Source: Saccharopolyspora_C sp040643635
GTDB lineage: Bacteria > Actinomycetota > Actinomycetes > Mycobacteriales > Pseudonocardiaceae
DNA: 64,000 nucleotides
Assembly: GCF_040643635.1 (NCBI RefSeq)
Contig: NZ_JBEYUS010000013.1
Coordinates: forward strand, 46,340 to 110,339
Direction of reading: 5' to 3'
Each line of letters begins with the position of its first letter. The first letter of the stretch is position 1. Of the stretch, positions 52,209-60,517 are shown piece after piece. Under the pieces are notes generated by a model. The model had not been told where the DNA came from. It did no database searches and saw only the letters and a program-made list of their open reading frames with translations. The translations under genes were made by a program, and so were the position numbers.

Positions 52209-52487
52209 CGCAGACAGCAGCCCTGGTGTTACGCGTTCAAGCGACTCGGATTTGCTCGGCGAACATCACGTGCACCGCACGCAGCGCCGAGGTCACCGTA
52301 CCGGGAAAGGACTGATCCCTGAACAGGGAGTGGGGGCCAGCTGCGGTCGTTGTCACGTAACCATAACTACCAGATATCCACCCGAGCATCGTCCGCCCAG
52401 TCCGGAACCGGCACTGATCGACGGATGGTAGGGGGCGTTCGCGACACGGCGGTCGGCTCCCGGCTCGTCCCGGCCGGGTCATGAGAC
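52209..52487. other. upstream region of sigD
   Basis: Part of a 650-bp gap without a convincing gene. It includes an AT-richer patch (CATAACTACCAGATATCC, near 52360-52380) that is the best place for the sigD promoter. Confidence 0.4.
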
Positions 52488-52539
52488 GTGTCCGCCGTCA
52501 TGTCCCGGCGATGCGGCACCGGGACATGACGGTGGACAC
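52488..52539. repeat. 21-bp inverted repeat upstream of sigD
   Basis: GTGTCCGCCGTCATGTCCCGG (left arm, positions 52488-52508; shown here as 52488 GTGTCCGCC then GTCATGTCCCGG) pairs with 52519-52539 with a single G-T position and a 10-nt loop. It is far from both neighbouring genes (~280 bp before sigD, ~320 bp after the BldM-like gene). Confidence 0.85.
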
Positions 52540-52549
52540 CGAAGTCCTG

Positions 52550-52581
52550 TCGACGCCGCCGAGCCCGAACGGCGGCGTCGA
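52550..52581. repeat. second inverted repeat upstream of sigD
   Basis: TCGACGCCGCC (52550-52560) pairs perfectly with 52571-52581 over a 10-nt loop, 10 nt from the previous hairpin. The two may together terminate the BldM-like transcript. The remainder to 52861 shows no gene. Confidence 0.75.
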
Positions 52582-52861
52582 GGTGAACCGGGCGGCGGCC
52601 GCTGGCCGCGTTCCGGCGAGGGGCGTCACACAGCAGGAAGGAGCTCCCGCAGAACCTCCTCGGCTCATCCGTCGAGCCCTCGCGAGCGAGGACCCGGTCG
52701 CCGGGCTGTGCCGGGCACCGGAGTCGTCCGGGGCGTACCGCCCTGGACGAGCGCGATGCGAGGCGCGGCCCGCCGCCCGCGGGCGATCGGTGCACTGGGT
52801 GCGCCGACCGGAACCCGGATGATCGAGCGAGCAGGTGGGCTTCCGCGGAGTCCCGTTCGAC

Positions 52862-53458
52862 TCAGGCGACCAGCCCTCGTCTGAACCCGTGCGCCACCGC
52901 CTGCGCCCGATCCCGCACTCCGAGCTTCCGGAAGAGCCGGCGGGCGTGGGTCTTGACGGTGTCCTCGGACAGGTAGAGCTCGCGGCCGATCTGGCCGTTG
53001 CTCTTCCCCTGGCTCATCCCCCGCAGCACTTGCAGCTCGCGCTCGGTGAGCTGCACGCCCGGATCGGACGGCTGCCGCGGTGCGGGGACGGACGTGCTGG
53101 CCAAGGTGTGCGCCAGCGCGGCGACCAGCTCCGGCCGCGAGGCGTCCCAGCGCAGATATCCACGAGCACCGCCGGCGATGGCCGCCGCGATGCTGCCCGC
53201 GTCGTCCGGCGCACCGAAGACGATCACATTGGCCTGGGGGTGGGCGGAGACGAGCCGCCTGGTGGCCTCGACACCGTTCGGCACCGCGCGTTGGGTGCCG
53301 ACCAGCACGACGTCCACCGCTTGCCGCGCGAAGCGCGCGAGCAGCTCGTCACCGTGTGCTACGCAATCAATCCGACTCACTCCTGGGACAGCAGACATCA
53401 CGCGAGTGAGCCCTTCCCGGACGCTGCGTCGGTCATCGCAGATCAGGACCGTCGTCAC
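52862..53458 (-). CDS. BldM-like LuxR-type regulator with degenerate receiver
   Basis: 198 residues from GTG 53458 with AAGGAG upstream. C-terminal helix-turn-helix (LTERELQVLRGMSQGKSNGQ, SEDTVKTHARRLFRKLGVRD) and overall length match BldM of Streptomyces, which also neighbours whiD and the sigD-type gene. The receiver keeps Asp8-Asp9, but residue 54, the phospho-acceptor in BldM, is Gly (VVLVGTQ), and the conserved Lys position in GYLRWDAS is Trp104. Phosphorylation is therefore unlikely; regulation may depend on dimerisation with another regulator, as known for BldM/WhiI. Confidence 0.85.
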   Translation of the reverse strand: MTTVLICDDRRSVREGLTRVMSAVPGVSRIDCVAHGDELLARFARQAVDVVLVGTQRAVPNGVEATRRLVSAHPQANVIVFGAPDDAGSIAAAIAGGARGYLRWDASRPELVAALAHTLASTSVPAPRQPSDPGVQLTERELQVLRGMSQGKSNGQIGRELYLSEDTVKTHARRLFRKLGVRDRAQAVAHGFRRGLVA

Positions 53459-53756
53459 GGGAACTCCTTCCTGCAGGCGAGTGACGTTCCTCTTCCCCTA
53501 TCGGACGCAAGCCGGGGAACCTTGACACGATCTAGTGCTGAATCCGTCCAGAGATCGGCTCACGCCACTCGTTCGAGATATTCACCGGAACGGAGCAGGG
53601 TCCGACGCGGGCACGGGCGAGAGACGATGTCACCCCTCGCTCAAGGCCCATACCTGCGATATTCACTCTGTTGTGGCCCTGTCGGGCGATCAGACACCCG
53701 ATCTCGCGACACCCGGCAGTCAGCCGAAACTTGCCAAAAGTGATTTGCGTCACAGG

Positions 53757-55145
53757 TCAATCGAGCACGACTCGAACGACGCCTTTCGCGGCCTCCGCGA
53801 GCGTCGAAACCGTCTCCGCGTGACCCGGCAACCGGCCCGGCGCCCAGCCCGCGCCGGCGGCGAAGACCCGGGCCCGCTGCCGCGTTCCGGGCAAGCCCGC
53901 CAGCAGGGCGGGCGCCGCGTAGTGCGGCTGCTCCGCCCAGAGCACCACCACCGCGGGCGCCGCCCGGCGCACCGCCGCGTTCAGGCCCTCCGGCGGCAGG
54001 CCCGCGCCGAACAACCGGATCCCCACGCCGCGGGCGGCCAGTTCGGCGGCCAGCGCGACCAGCTCCAGCTCCTGCTGCTCCCCCGGCACCGGCGCCAGCA
54101 GCACCGGACGCGGGTTGCGCGGTTCGGGAGCGGCGGCCAGGACCGCGCGTAACGCGGTCGCCGCGCTGTCGGTGAGCAGCCGCAGCGCCTCCACCCCGGT
54201 CCCGGTGTGCTGCCAGCGCCCGGTCACCGCGGCCAGCACCGGCGACAGCACCTCGGACCAGGTCGCGAGCACGCCCTGCTGCTCGATGGACTCGGCGAGC
54301 AGGCGCTGCTGGTGCCAGGCGTCCAGCGCGAGCACCGCCCGGCCGAGCCCGCGGGCGCGCGGCCCGGCACCGGTCAGGCGCAGCCCGCGCCCGCCCGGGT
54401 TGGCGGTGGACTCCGCGACGGGTTCCTCGTCGAGCGGGTCGAGCACGCCGGAGATGAGGACCGGCTCGCCGGTCGCGGGGACCGCGGGCGCCGCGGCGCC
54501 GTCGCCGTGCCGGGGCAGCGGCGGGGTCGCGGCGAGCGCGTAGCGGGCGGCTTCGGCCGGGGATGCGCCGCGCAGCAGGGCGCGCTGCATCTGCTCCAGC
54601 CGCGCGACGTCCTCGGGGCCGTAGCGGCGGTGGCGGCCGGTGGCGTGGTCGGTGGGCCCCAGGCCGTAGCGGCGGTCCCAGGTGCGCAGGGTGGCGGGCG
54701 CGACGCCGAGCCTGCGGGCGACGGCGGCCACGGAGAGGCGGGGTTCCTCCGGCTCGACCGCGTCGTGCGGCTCGGTTCCGGACGGGCTCGCGTCGAGCTC
54801 CGCGTCGGTGCCGAGCGATCCGGCGGCGAAGTCGGCGCGCGGCGGGTCCCGCCGGTCGTCCGCCACGGCTCCCGAACCCGACTCCCCCGACGTCGTCCCG
54901 GTCTCGGCGGAGCCCGCGGTTTCCACGTCCGGCCGGGCCTCGGGCTCCGGGTCGCGGCGGTGCCTGCCGCCCCGGTGCGCGTCCGCCCCGGACGTCCCCT
55001 CCGCGATCTTGCGGCGGGCGCCGTTCCGATCTTCGTCGGCGGCCCCGGCTCCTCCGGCGGGTGCCGGGCCGTCCGGGTGGTCGGCAAGTCGTGGATCAAC
55101 CGCCCGGGCGGCGCCGTGCTGCCCGGACAGGGGTTCCTCCCGCAT
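53757..55145 (-). CDS. MerR-family regulator with B12-binding-like domain
   Basis: About 462 residues from ATG 55145 (start uncertain; 55196 is also in frame). The first ~125 residues are acidic and disordered. The MerR helix-turn-helix is RLSVAAVARRLGVAPATLRT, then WDRRYGLGPTDHATGRHRRY. A helical cap region and a C-terminal Rossmann part like CarH/LitR follow. At the place of the cobalamin-binding E/D-x-H motif the protein reads PGEQQELEL, so the cobalt-ligating His is absent and B12 binding is doubtful. Divergent from whiB. Confidence 0.82.
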   Translation of the reverse strand: MREEPLSGQHGAARAVDPRLADHPDGPAPAGGAGAADEDRNGARRKIAEGTSGADAHRGGRHRRDPEPEARPDVETAGSAETGTTSGESGSGAVADDRRDPPRADFAAGSLGTDAELDASPSGTEPHDAVEPEEPRLSVAAVARRLGVAPATLRTWDRRYGLGPTDHATGRHRRYGPEDVARLEQMQRALLRGASPAEAARYALAATPPLPRHGDGAAAPAVPATGEPVLISGVLDPLDEEPVAESTANPGGRGLRLTGAGPRARGLGRAVLALDAWHQQRLLAESIEQQGVLATWSEVLSPVLAAVTGRWQHTGTGVEALRLLTDSAATALRAVLAAAPEPRNPRPVLLAPVPGEQQELELVALAAELAARGVGIRLFGAGLPPEGLNAAVRRAAPAVVVLWAEQPHYAAPALLAGLPGTRQRARVFAAGAGWAPGRLPGHAETVSTLAEAAKGVVRVVLD

Positions 55146-55253
55146 GGTCACGCGGTCATGTTCCGGATCGTGGCGGCCGCTGGCAAGCGGGTGCACCCGG
55201 ATGCCACCGGTCAGAGATCACCCGTCAGTGAACAGCTTTCGGCGCGAAAGGGG

Positions 55254-55282
55254 TTGAACAAGCATTGGCGCGGTTCTACCTT
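55254..55282 (+). promoter_or_regulatory. whiB promoter
   Basis: TTGAAC (55254-55259), 17 nt, TACCTT (55277-55282); predicted start near 55289 gives a ~60-nt leader with GGGAGG before the ATG. Confidence 0.65.
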
Positions 55283-55350
55283 GGATCATGCGAGGCCACG
55301 GCAGCCGCCGTGGCGGGGAGGGGATCCACCGGTGGGAGGTGGTTGTCGCA

Positions 55351-55653
55351 ATGGCCGACACTCGACGTCTTCCAGGCCCGAACGCGGACATCTGGGACTG
55401 GCAGATCAAGGGCTCGTGCCGCGGGATGGACAGCGCGTACTTCTTCCATCCCGACGGCGAACGCGGCCCGGCACGGGCACGGCGTGAGTCGAAGGCGAAA
55501 GAGGTGTGCCAGCACTGCCCGGTTCTGGACCAGTGCCGTCGGCACGCGCTGGCGGTGCAGGAGCCTTACGGGATCTGGGGTGGGCTTTCGGAGTCCGAGC
55601 GCGAAGTGATCATCAAGACCCGCAAGCGCCGGGTGGCCGCACTGGCCGGTTGA
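55351..55653 (+). CDS. WhiB-family iron-sulfur regulator (WhiD/WhiB3 type)
   Basis: 100 residues from ATG 55351; a 21-residue longer frame would start upstream of the ribosome site and is rejected. Four cluster cysteines are Cys23, Cys53, Cys56 and Cys62 (EVCQHCPVLDQC), followed by the GIWGGLSE turn and a basic tail TRKRRVAAL. WhiB proteins bind a 4Fe-4S cluster and sigma factor region 4. Position with BldM-like, sigD and groESL matches whiD in Streptomyces and whiB3 in Mycobacterium. Confidence 0.95.
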   Translation: MADTRRLPGPNADIWDWQIKGSCRGMDSAYFFHPDGERGPARARRESKAKEVCQHCPVLDQCRRHALAVQEPYGIWGGLSESEREVIIKTRKRRVAALAG

Positions 55654-55763
55654 GACGCGACCGCCGCGCGAACGGCGGTGGCGGTGCCCGCGCCGGGCGG
55701 GCCGAATCGGATGACTGCGAGGGGCGTCATCCGCGGCGGCCCCCGGGGCGAGCGCGAAAAGAG

Positions 55764-55797
55764 ATCAGGGGCGGCACCCGAAGGTGCCGCCCCTGAT
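55764..55797. terminator. bidirectional terminator, whiB / groEL1
   Basis: 15-bp perfect stem ATCAGGGGCGGCACC (55764-55778) with 55783-55797, CGAA loop, in the 266-bp gap between convergent genes. Confidence 0.85.
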
Positions 55798-55919
55798 TCA
55801 CGTCCTCCCCCGGCGGCAGGCGCACCGCCCGGAAGCACCCGGTGCTCCCGCTCGGTGGCTCGGCCGCCGGCGGGCCGCCGCCCGCCCCGCCGAGCGGGAC
55901 GAGCGGAACGACCCGGTCG

Positions 55920-57539
55920 TCAGTGGGAGTGGCCGTGGCCGTGGCCCGCGGCCTGCTCCGCTTCCTCCTCCGGCTTCTCCACCACGGCGCTCTCGGTGGT
56001 GAGCACCATGCGCGCGATGGAGGCCGCGTTGGCGACCGCGGACCGGGTGACCTTCAGCGGGTCGACGATGCCCGGCTCGATCAGGTCGCCGAAGGTGAGG
56101 TTCGCGGCGTTGTAGCCGGCGCCCCAGTCCAGGTCGCGGACCTTGGAGACGACGACGGCGCCTTCCTGGCCCGCGTTGCTGGCGATCCAGAACAGCGGGG
56201 CTTCGAGGGCCTTGCGGACGAGCCGCACGCCGGTGGCCTCGTCGCCGGTGAGGCCGAGGTCGCCTTCCAGCGCCTTGGACGCGTGGATGAGGCTGGAGCC
56301 GCCGCCGGGGACGCTGCCCTCTTCGGCCGCCGCCTTGGACGCCGCGACGGCGTCCTCGATGCGGGACTTGCGCTCCTTGAGCTCGGTCTCGGTGGCCGCG
56401 CCGACCTTGATCACGGCGACGCCGCCCGCGAGCTTGGCGAGCCGCTCCTGCAGCTTCTCCCGGTCCCAGTCGGAGTCGCTGGCCTCGATCTCCTTGCGGA
56501 TCTGCTCGACCCGGGCCTGCACGTCGTCCTTGCTGCCGTGCCCGTCGACGAGGATGGTGTCGTCCTTGGTGACGGTGACGCGGCGGGCGCTGCCCAGGAC
56601 CTCGGGGCCGGCCTCGGAGAGCTTGAGCCCGACCTCGGGGGCGATGACCTCCGCGCCGGTGACGGCGGCGAGGTCATCCAGGAACGCCTTGCGGCGGTCG
56701 CCGAAGTAGGGGGCCTTGACCGCGACGACCTTGAAGGTCTTGCGGATCGCGTTGACGACCAGGGTGGACAGCGCCTCGCCCTCGACGTCCTCCGCGATGA
56801 TCAGCAGCGGCTTGCCGTTCTGGGCGACCTTCTCCAGCAGCGGCAGCAGGTCCTGGATGTTCGAGATCTTGTCCCGGTGCAGCAGGATCTGGGTGTCCTC
56901 GAGGACCGCTTCCTGCCGCTCCGCGTCGGTGACGAAGTACGGGGAGACGAAGCCCTTGTCGAACTGGACGCCCTCGGTGACCTCGAGCTCGGTGGCCAGC
57001 GTCGAGGACTCCTCGATGCTGATGACGCCGTCCTCGCCGACCTTCTCCATCGCCTCGCCGACCAGCGCGCCGATGTTCTCGTCGCGGGAGGAGACGGTGG
57101 CGATCTGGGCGATGTTGTCGCGGCCCTTGACCGGGGTGGCCTTGGCCTTGAGCGCCTCGACGACCGCGTCGGTGGCGGCCTGGATGCCCTTGCCGAGCGA
57201 CGCCGGGTTGGCGCCGGCGGCCAGGTTGCGCAGGCCTTCCTTCACCAGGGCCTGGGCCAGGACGGTCGCGGTGGTGGTGCCGTCGCCCGCGACGTCGTTG
57301 GTCTTGGTGGCGACGTTCTTGGCGAGCTGGGCGCCGAGGTTCTCGTACGGGTCGTCGAGCTCGATCTCGCGCGCGATGGTGACGCCGTCGTTGGTGACCT
57401 GCGGGCCGCCGAACTGCTTGTCCAGCACCACGTGCCTGCCGCGCGGCCCGAGGGTCACCTTCACGGCGTCGGCGAGCTGGTTGACACCGCGCTCCAGCGC
57501 GCGGCGCGCCTGCTCGTCGAAGCTGATCTGCTTAGCCAT
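55920..57539 (-). CDS. groL1: 60-kDa chaperonin GroEL1
   Basis: 539 residues. LGPRGRHVVLDKQFGGPQVT and the nucleotide-binding VAGDGTTTATVLAQALV are intact, as is PGGGSSLIHA. The C-terminus ends AGHGHGHSH, a His-rich tail characteristic of actinobacterial GroEL1 rather than the Gly-Gly-Met tail of the housekeeping GroEL2. GroEL1 proteins have specialised roles (for example in mycolate or metal-related functions in mycobacteria). It follows groES, but 231 bp and a strong hairpin separate them. Confidence 0.97.
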   Translation of the reverse strand: MAKQISFDEQARRALERGVNQLADAVKVTLGPRGRHVVLDKQFGGPQVTNDGVTIAREIELDDPYENLGAQLAKNVATKTNDVAGDGTTTATVLAQALVKEGLRNLAAGANPASLGKGIQAATDAVVEALKAKATPVKGRDNIAQIATVSSRDENIGALVGEAMEKVGEDGVISIEESSTLATELEVTEGVQFDKGFVSPYFVTDAERQEAVLEDTQILLHRDKISNIQDLLPLLEKVAQNGKPLLIIAEDVEGEALSTLVVNAIRKTFKVVAVKAPYFGDRRKAFLDDLAAVTGAEVIAPEVGLKLSEAGPEVLGSARRVTVTKDDTILVDGHGSKDDVQARVEQIRKEIEASDSDWDREKLQERLAKLAGGVAVIKVGAATETELKERKSRIEDAVAASKAAAEEGSVPGGGSSLIHASKALEGDLGLTGDEATGVRLVRKALEAPLFWIASNAGQEGAVVVSKVRDLDWGAGYNAANLTFGDLIEPGIVDPLKVTRSAVANAASIARMVLTTESAVVEKPEEEAEQAAGHGHGHSH

Positions 57540-57706
57540 GTTTCAACAGCCCTTCAGCATGGGGTGTTCGGAGGCCGGTCGCGATCGCCCCGGCGCGAGC
57601 TCGGTTCGACCCGGCGCGCCGAAGCGGTCCGGTGGGCCGCCGGGGTGCGGCGTCGGGTCGGCGGAGTCGCCGCAGCGTGCGGGCACGACGTCCGGCCTGG
57701 GATAGA

Positions 57707-57749
57707 CCACCGCCCCGGGGTCCCGGAGGCGGGACCACCGGGGCGGTGG
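57707..57749. terminator. hairpin between groES and groEL1
   Basis: CCACCGCCCCGG (57707-57718) pairs with 57738-57749, continuing as GGTCCCG/CGGGACC with a one-base bulge. Lying 22 nt past the groES stop, it may lower or process read-through into groEL1. Confidence 0.65.
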
Positions 57750-57770
57750 GATGCGCATGGTGCGGGATCG

Positions 57771-58061
57771 TCAGTTGACGACGGCCAGCACGTCGCGGGC
57801 GGAGAGGATCAGGTACTCCTCGCCGTTGTACTTGACCTCGGTGCCGCCGTACTTGGAGTAGATGACGACGTCACCTTCCTGCACGTCGACGGGGACGCGG
57901 TTGCCCTTGTCGTCGACACGACCCGGGCCGACGGCCAGGACCTTGCCCTCCTGGGGCTTCTCCTTGGCGGTGTCCGGGATCACGATGCCGGACGCAGTGG
58001 TCGTCTCGGCTTCGCTCGCCTGGACAACGATCTTGTCCTCAAGCGGCTTGATGCTCGCCAC
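57771..58061 (-). CDS. groS: 10-kDa co-chaperonin GroES
   Basis: 96 residues, complete: IKPLEDKIVVQASEAETTTA, the mobile loop TASGIVIPDTAKEKPQEG and the end EEYLILSARDVLAVVN. Caps GroEL during folding. Preceded by a CIRCE operator, so HrcA-controlled. Confidence 0.98.
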   Translation of the reverse strand: MASIKPLEDKIVVQASEAETTTASGIVIPDTAKEKPQEGKVLAVGPGRVDDKGNRVPVDVQEGDVVIYSKYGGTEVKYNGEEYLILSARDVLAVVN

Positions 58062-58170
58062 GGTGTGACCTCCACCTTCTGGGGCCTGCGTAAGCGTTGG
58101 CTGTGGTTTGGGTGACGGCTCCGTGGCTCCCCGTCGTCGCGGGTGCCGGGGCGCAGCGGCGCCGTGCTGA

Positions 58171-58197
58171 TTGGCACTCTACCCACGCGAGTGCCAA
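58171..58197. promoter_or_regulatory. CIRCE element (HrcA operator)
   Basis: TTGGCACTC-N9-GAGTGCCAA, a perfect inverted repeat of CIRCE type, 110 bp before groES. The minus-strand reading includes TAGAGT as a likely -10 overlapping it. Confidence 0.93.
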
Positions 58198-58549
58198 GCC
58201 TCAACAACCGGGCACCCGATCCGCCGTCACTCGAAGGCGCGGAGCGCGCGACGCCGGGCGCTCCCGGGCCCCGCTCCGGACGGCGGACACCCGCAGTGCG
58301 CGCTCGGATACCGAGGAGTGGATCTCCGGTGATCGCGGAGGACGTTCCGGCAGCCGATCTTCCCGGCGCGGAACCGCCGAGGTGGGGCCGGGTCCACCCC
58401 GCGAGGGGCGGGCCGGCCGGCGGCGCGGCGCGGTCGCCGCCGACCGGCCCCTGCTGCCGATCTTCGCAGGTAGATCGGCATGCGGGAAATGTCACCGGAA
58501 CCCGATGGCGGTTCACACCATCGAGGGGCTGTGGCTTAGGTTCTGCCGC

Positions 58550-58657
58550 ATGGCTCCGACGAAGCCCACGAACCGTCCGTGGGAACGCCGCCCTCGCCCC
58601 TCTCGTCCACCCGGCCCGTCCGGGCCTCCCGGCCGGTCCGGCTGGCGCCCGCGCTGA
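58550..58657 (+). CDS. putative small Arg/Pro-rich leaderless ORF
   Basis: 35 codons, MAPTKPTNRPWERRPRPSRP then PGPSGPPGRSGWRPR. TAGGTT (58537-58542) ends 7 nt before the ATG and there is no ribosome site. A 7-bp hairpin (58663-58669 with 58675-58681) follows the stop by 5 nt. It could be a genuine small basic protein or a regulatory ORF ahead of phoD; codon bias cannot separate these. Confidence 0.35.
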   Translation: MAPTKPTNRPWERRPRPSRPPGPSGPPGRSGWRPR

Positions 58658-58727
58658 ACGTTCCTCCCGCTCCTCGGGAGGACCCTCCGGCGCGGTCGCG
58701 GTGATCAACAACCCGTCTTCGCCAGAA

Positions 58728-58749
58728 GTTAACCGGATGCCCACCGGGC
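58728..58749 (+). promoter_or_regulatory. possible PhoP box before phoD
   Basis: Two 11-bp direct units, GTTAACCGGAT and GCCCACCGGGC, resemble the GTTCACC-type direct repeats of actinobacterial PhoP sites. It lies 115 bp before the phoD start. The rest of the 58198-58727 stretch shows nothing beyond the small ORF. Confidence 0.35.
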
Positions 58750-58864
58750 GCGGATACCTTTCCACTCGTTCGAGTGAAGCCGAAAGCAGGACGCAACCCT
58801 GCTTCGACGTGCACCGAGCACGTCGGCCGCGGCGACCACCGACGTCTCTGGGAGGACCGCCCGA

Positions 58865-60430
58865 ATGCCCGACCCCACCACGTCCCGATCCGTGTCCCGC
58901 CGTGCCGTGCTGCTCGGCGGCGCCGCGGCGCTGGGCACCACCGCACTCGCCGGAACCGCGCTCGCCGGACCGCTCTCGCTGCCCGGCGCGGGCACCGGCC
59001 GCCCGCTCGGCGACCCGTTCACCCTCGGCGTCGCCTCCGGCGACCCGGCGCCGGACGGCGTCGTGCTCTGGACCAGGCTCGCCCCCGACCCGACCGCCGA
59101 CGACGGCCGCGGCGGCATGCCCGGCAAGGCCGTCGACGTGGAGTGGGAGGTCGCCGAGGACGAGCGGTTCAGCCGCGTCGTGCAGCGCGGGCGGGCCCAG
59201 GCCGCCCCGGAACTCGGCCACAGCGTGCACGTCGAGCTCGAAGGACTGCGGCCCGGCGCCGAGTACTACTACCGGTTCCGCACCGGAGGCGCCGTGTCCC
59301 GCACCGGCTTCACCCGCACCGCCCCCGCGCCCGGCTCGCTCGACCCGCTGACCATGTGCTTCGCGTCCTGCGCGCACTTCGGCCAGGGCCACTTCACCGC
59401 CTACCGGCGGATGGCCGAGGACCAGCCCGGGTTGATCCTGCACCTCGGCGACTACCAGTACGAGTACGCCGCGGAGGACGAGGACGTGCGGCGGGTGCTC
59501 GGGCCGGAGACCCGCACGCTGGCGAACTACCGGCAGCGGCACGCCCAGTACAAGACCGACGCCGACCTGCAGCTCGCGCACGCCACCGCGCCCTGGATCG
59601 TGGTGTGGGACGACCACGAGACCGAGAACAACTGGGCCGGGGACGTGCCGGAGACGCCCGACGAGCACTTCCTCGACCGGCGCGCCGCCGCGTTCCAGGC
59701 GTACTACGAGAACATGCCGCTGCGCTCCTCGGCCAAGCCCGTCGGCGCCGACATGCGGCTGTACCGCCGGTTGGAGTGGGGCGGGCTGGCCACGTTCCAC
59801 ATGCTCGACACCCGCCAGTACCGCGACGACCAGCCCTGCGACGACGCCGGGAACGTGGACTGCGCGGAGCGGCTGGAACCGGACCGCACGATCACCGGCG
59901 CCGAGCAGGAGCGCTGGCTGCTGGACGGGATCGCGGCCTCGGAGGCGCGCTGGGACGTGCTGGGCCAGCAGGTGTTCTTCTCCCGGCTGGACAACGACGT
60001 GGACGAGGGCGTCGCGTTCAGCACCGACTCGTGGGCGGGCTACGTGGCGAACCGGGACCGGATCGCCGCGGGGCTCGCGCAGGCGCGCAACGCGGTGGTG
60101 CTGACCGGCGACGTGCACCGGCACTGGGCCGCGGAGGTGCAGGCCGCGCACGAGGACCCGGACTCGGCGGTGGTCGGCACCGAGCTGGTCACCACCTCGA
60201 TCACCAGCGGCGGCGACGGGGACGACGACCCGAAGTCGGCCGTGCTGGCGGAGAACCCGCACATCAAGTTCCACCGGAACCGCCGCGGCTACGTGCGCAC
60301 CCGGTTCGGCGCGGACGAGCTGCGGGCGGACTACCGGACGGTGCCGCACGTGACGAAGCCGGACGGCGCGGCGAGCACCGCGCAGAGCTTCACCGTCGCC
60401 GACGGCGAACCGAGGCTGCGCGGGGCCTGA
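58865..60430 (+). CDS. phoD: secreted alkaline phosphatase D
   Basis: 521 residues from ATG 58865. A Tat signal (SRRAVLLGGAAALGTTALAG) is followed by the PhoD N-terminal domain (DPFTLGVASGDPAPDGVVLW) and the metallophosphatase core: CFASCAHFGQGH, HLGDYQYEY, WDDHETENNW and TGDVHRHW supply the metal ligands. Exported folded with Ca/Fe, it releases phosphate from phosphodiesters and monoesters. Likely induced by phosphate starvation. Confidence 0.95.
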   Translation: MPDPTTSRSVSRRAVLLGGAAALGTTALAGTALAGPLSLPGAGTGRPLGDPFTLGVASGDPAPDGVVLWTRLAPDPTADDGRGGMPGKAVDVEWEVAEDERFSRVVQRGRAQAAPELGHSVHVELEGLRPGAEYYYRFRTGGAVSRTGFTRTAPAPGSLDPLTMCFASCAHFGQGHFTAYRRMAEDQPGLILHLGDYQYEYAAEDEDVRRVLGPETRTLANYRQRHAQYKTDADLQLAHATAPWIVVWDDHETENNWAGDVPETPDEHFLDRRAAAFQAYYENMPLRSSAKPVGADMRLYRRLEWGGLATFHMLDTRQYRDDQPCDDAGNVDCAERLEPDRTITGAEQERWLLDGIAASEARWDVLGQQVFFSRLDNDVDEGVAFSTDSWAGYVANRDRIAAGLAQARNAVVLTGDVHRHWAAEVQAAHEDPDSAVVGTELVTTSITSGGDGDDDPKSAVLAENPHIKFHRNRRGYVRTRFGADELRADYRTVPHVTKPDGAASTAQSFTVADGEPRLRGA

Positions 60431-60438
60431 TCCGGCGC

Positions 60439-60470
60439 GGGTGCCGTCCGGCGCGGTCCGGGCGGCACCC
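60439..60470. terminator. terminator after phoD
   Basis: GGGTGCCG (60439-60446) pairs with 60463-60470, 8 nt after the stop. Confidence 0.5.
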
Positions 60471-60517
60471 GTTCAGCCGCTGTCGGCGACCCGGCCGCGG
60501 CACGGCACACTTGCCGG

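Noticed and set aside
52237..52795. Two minus-strand ORFs upstream of sigD
   Set aside because: They cross the inverted repeats and the likely promoter and have no recognisable protein features.
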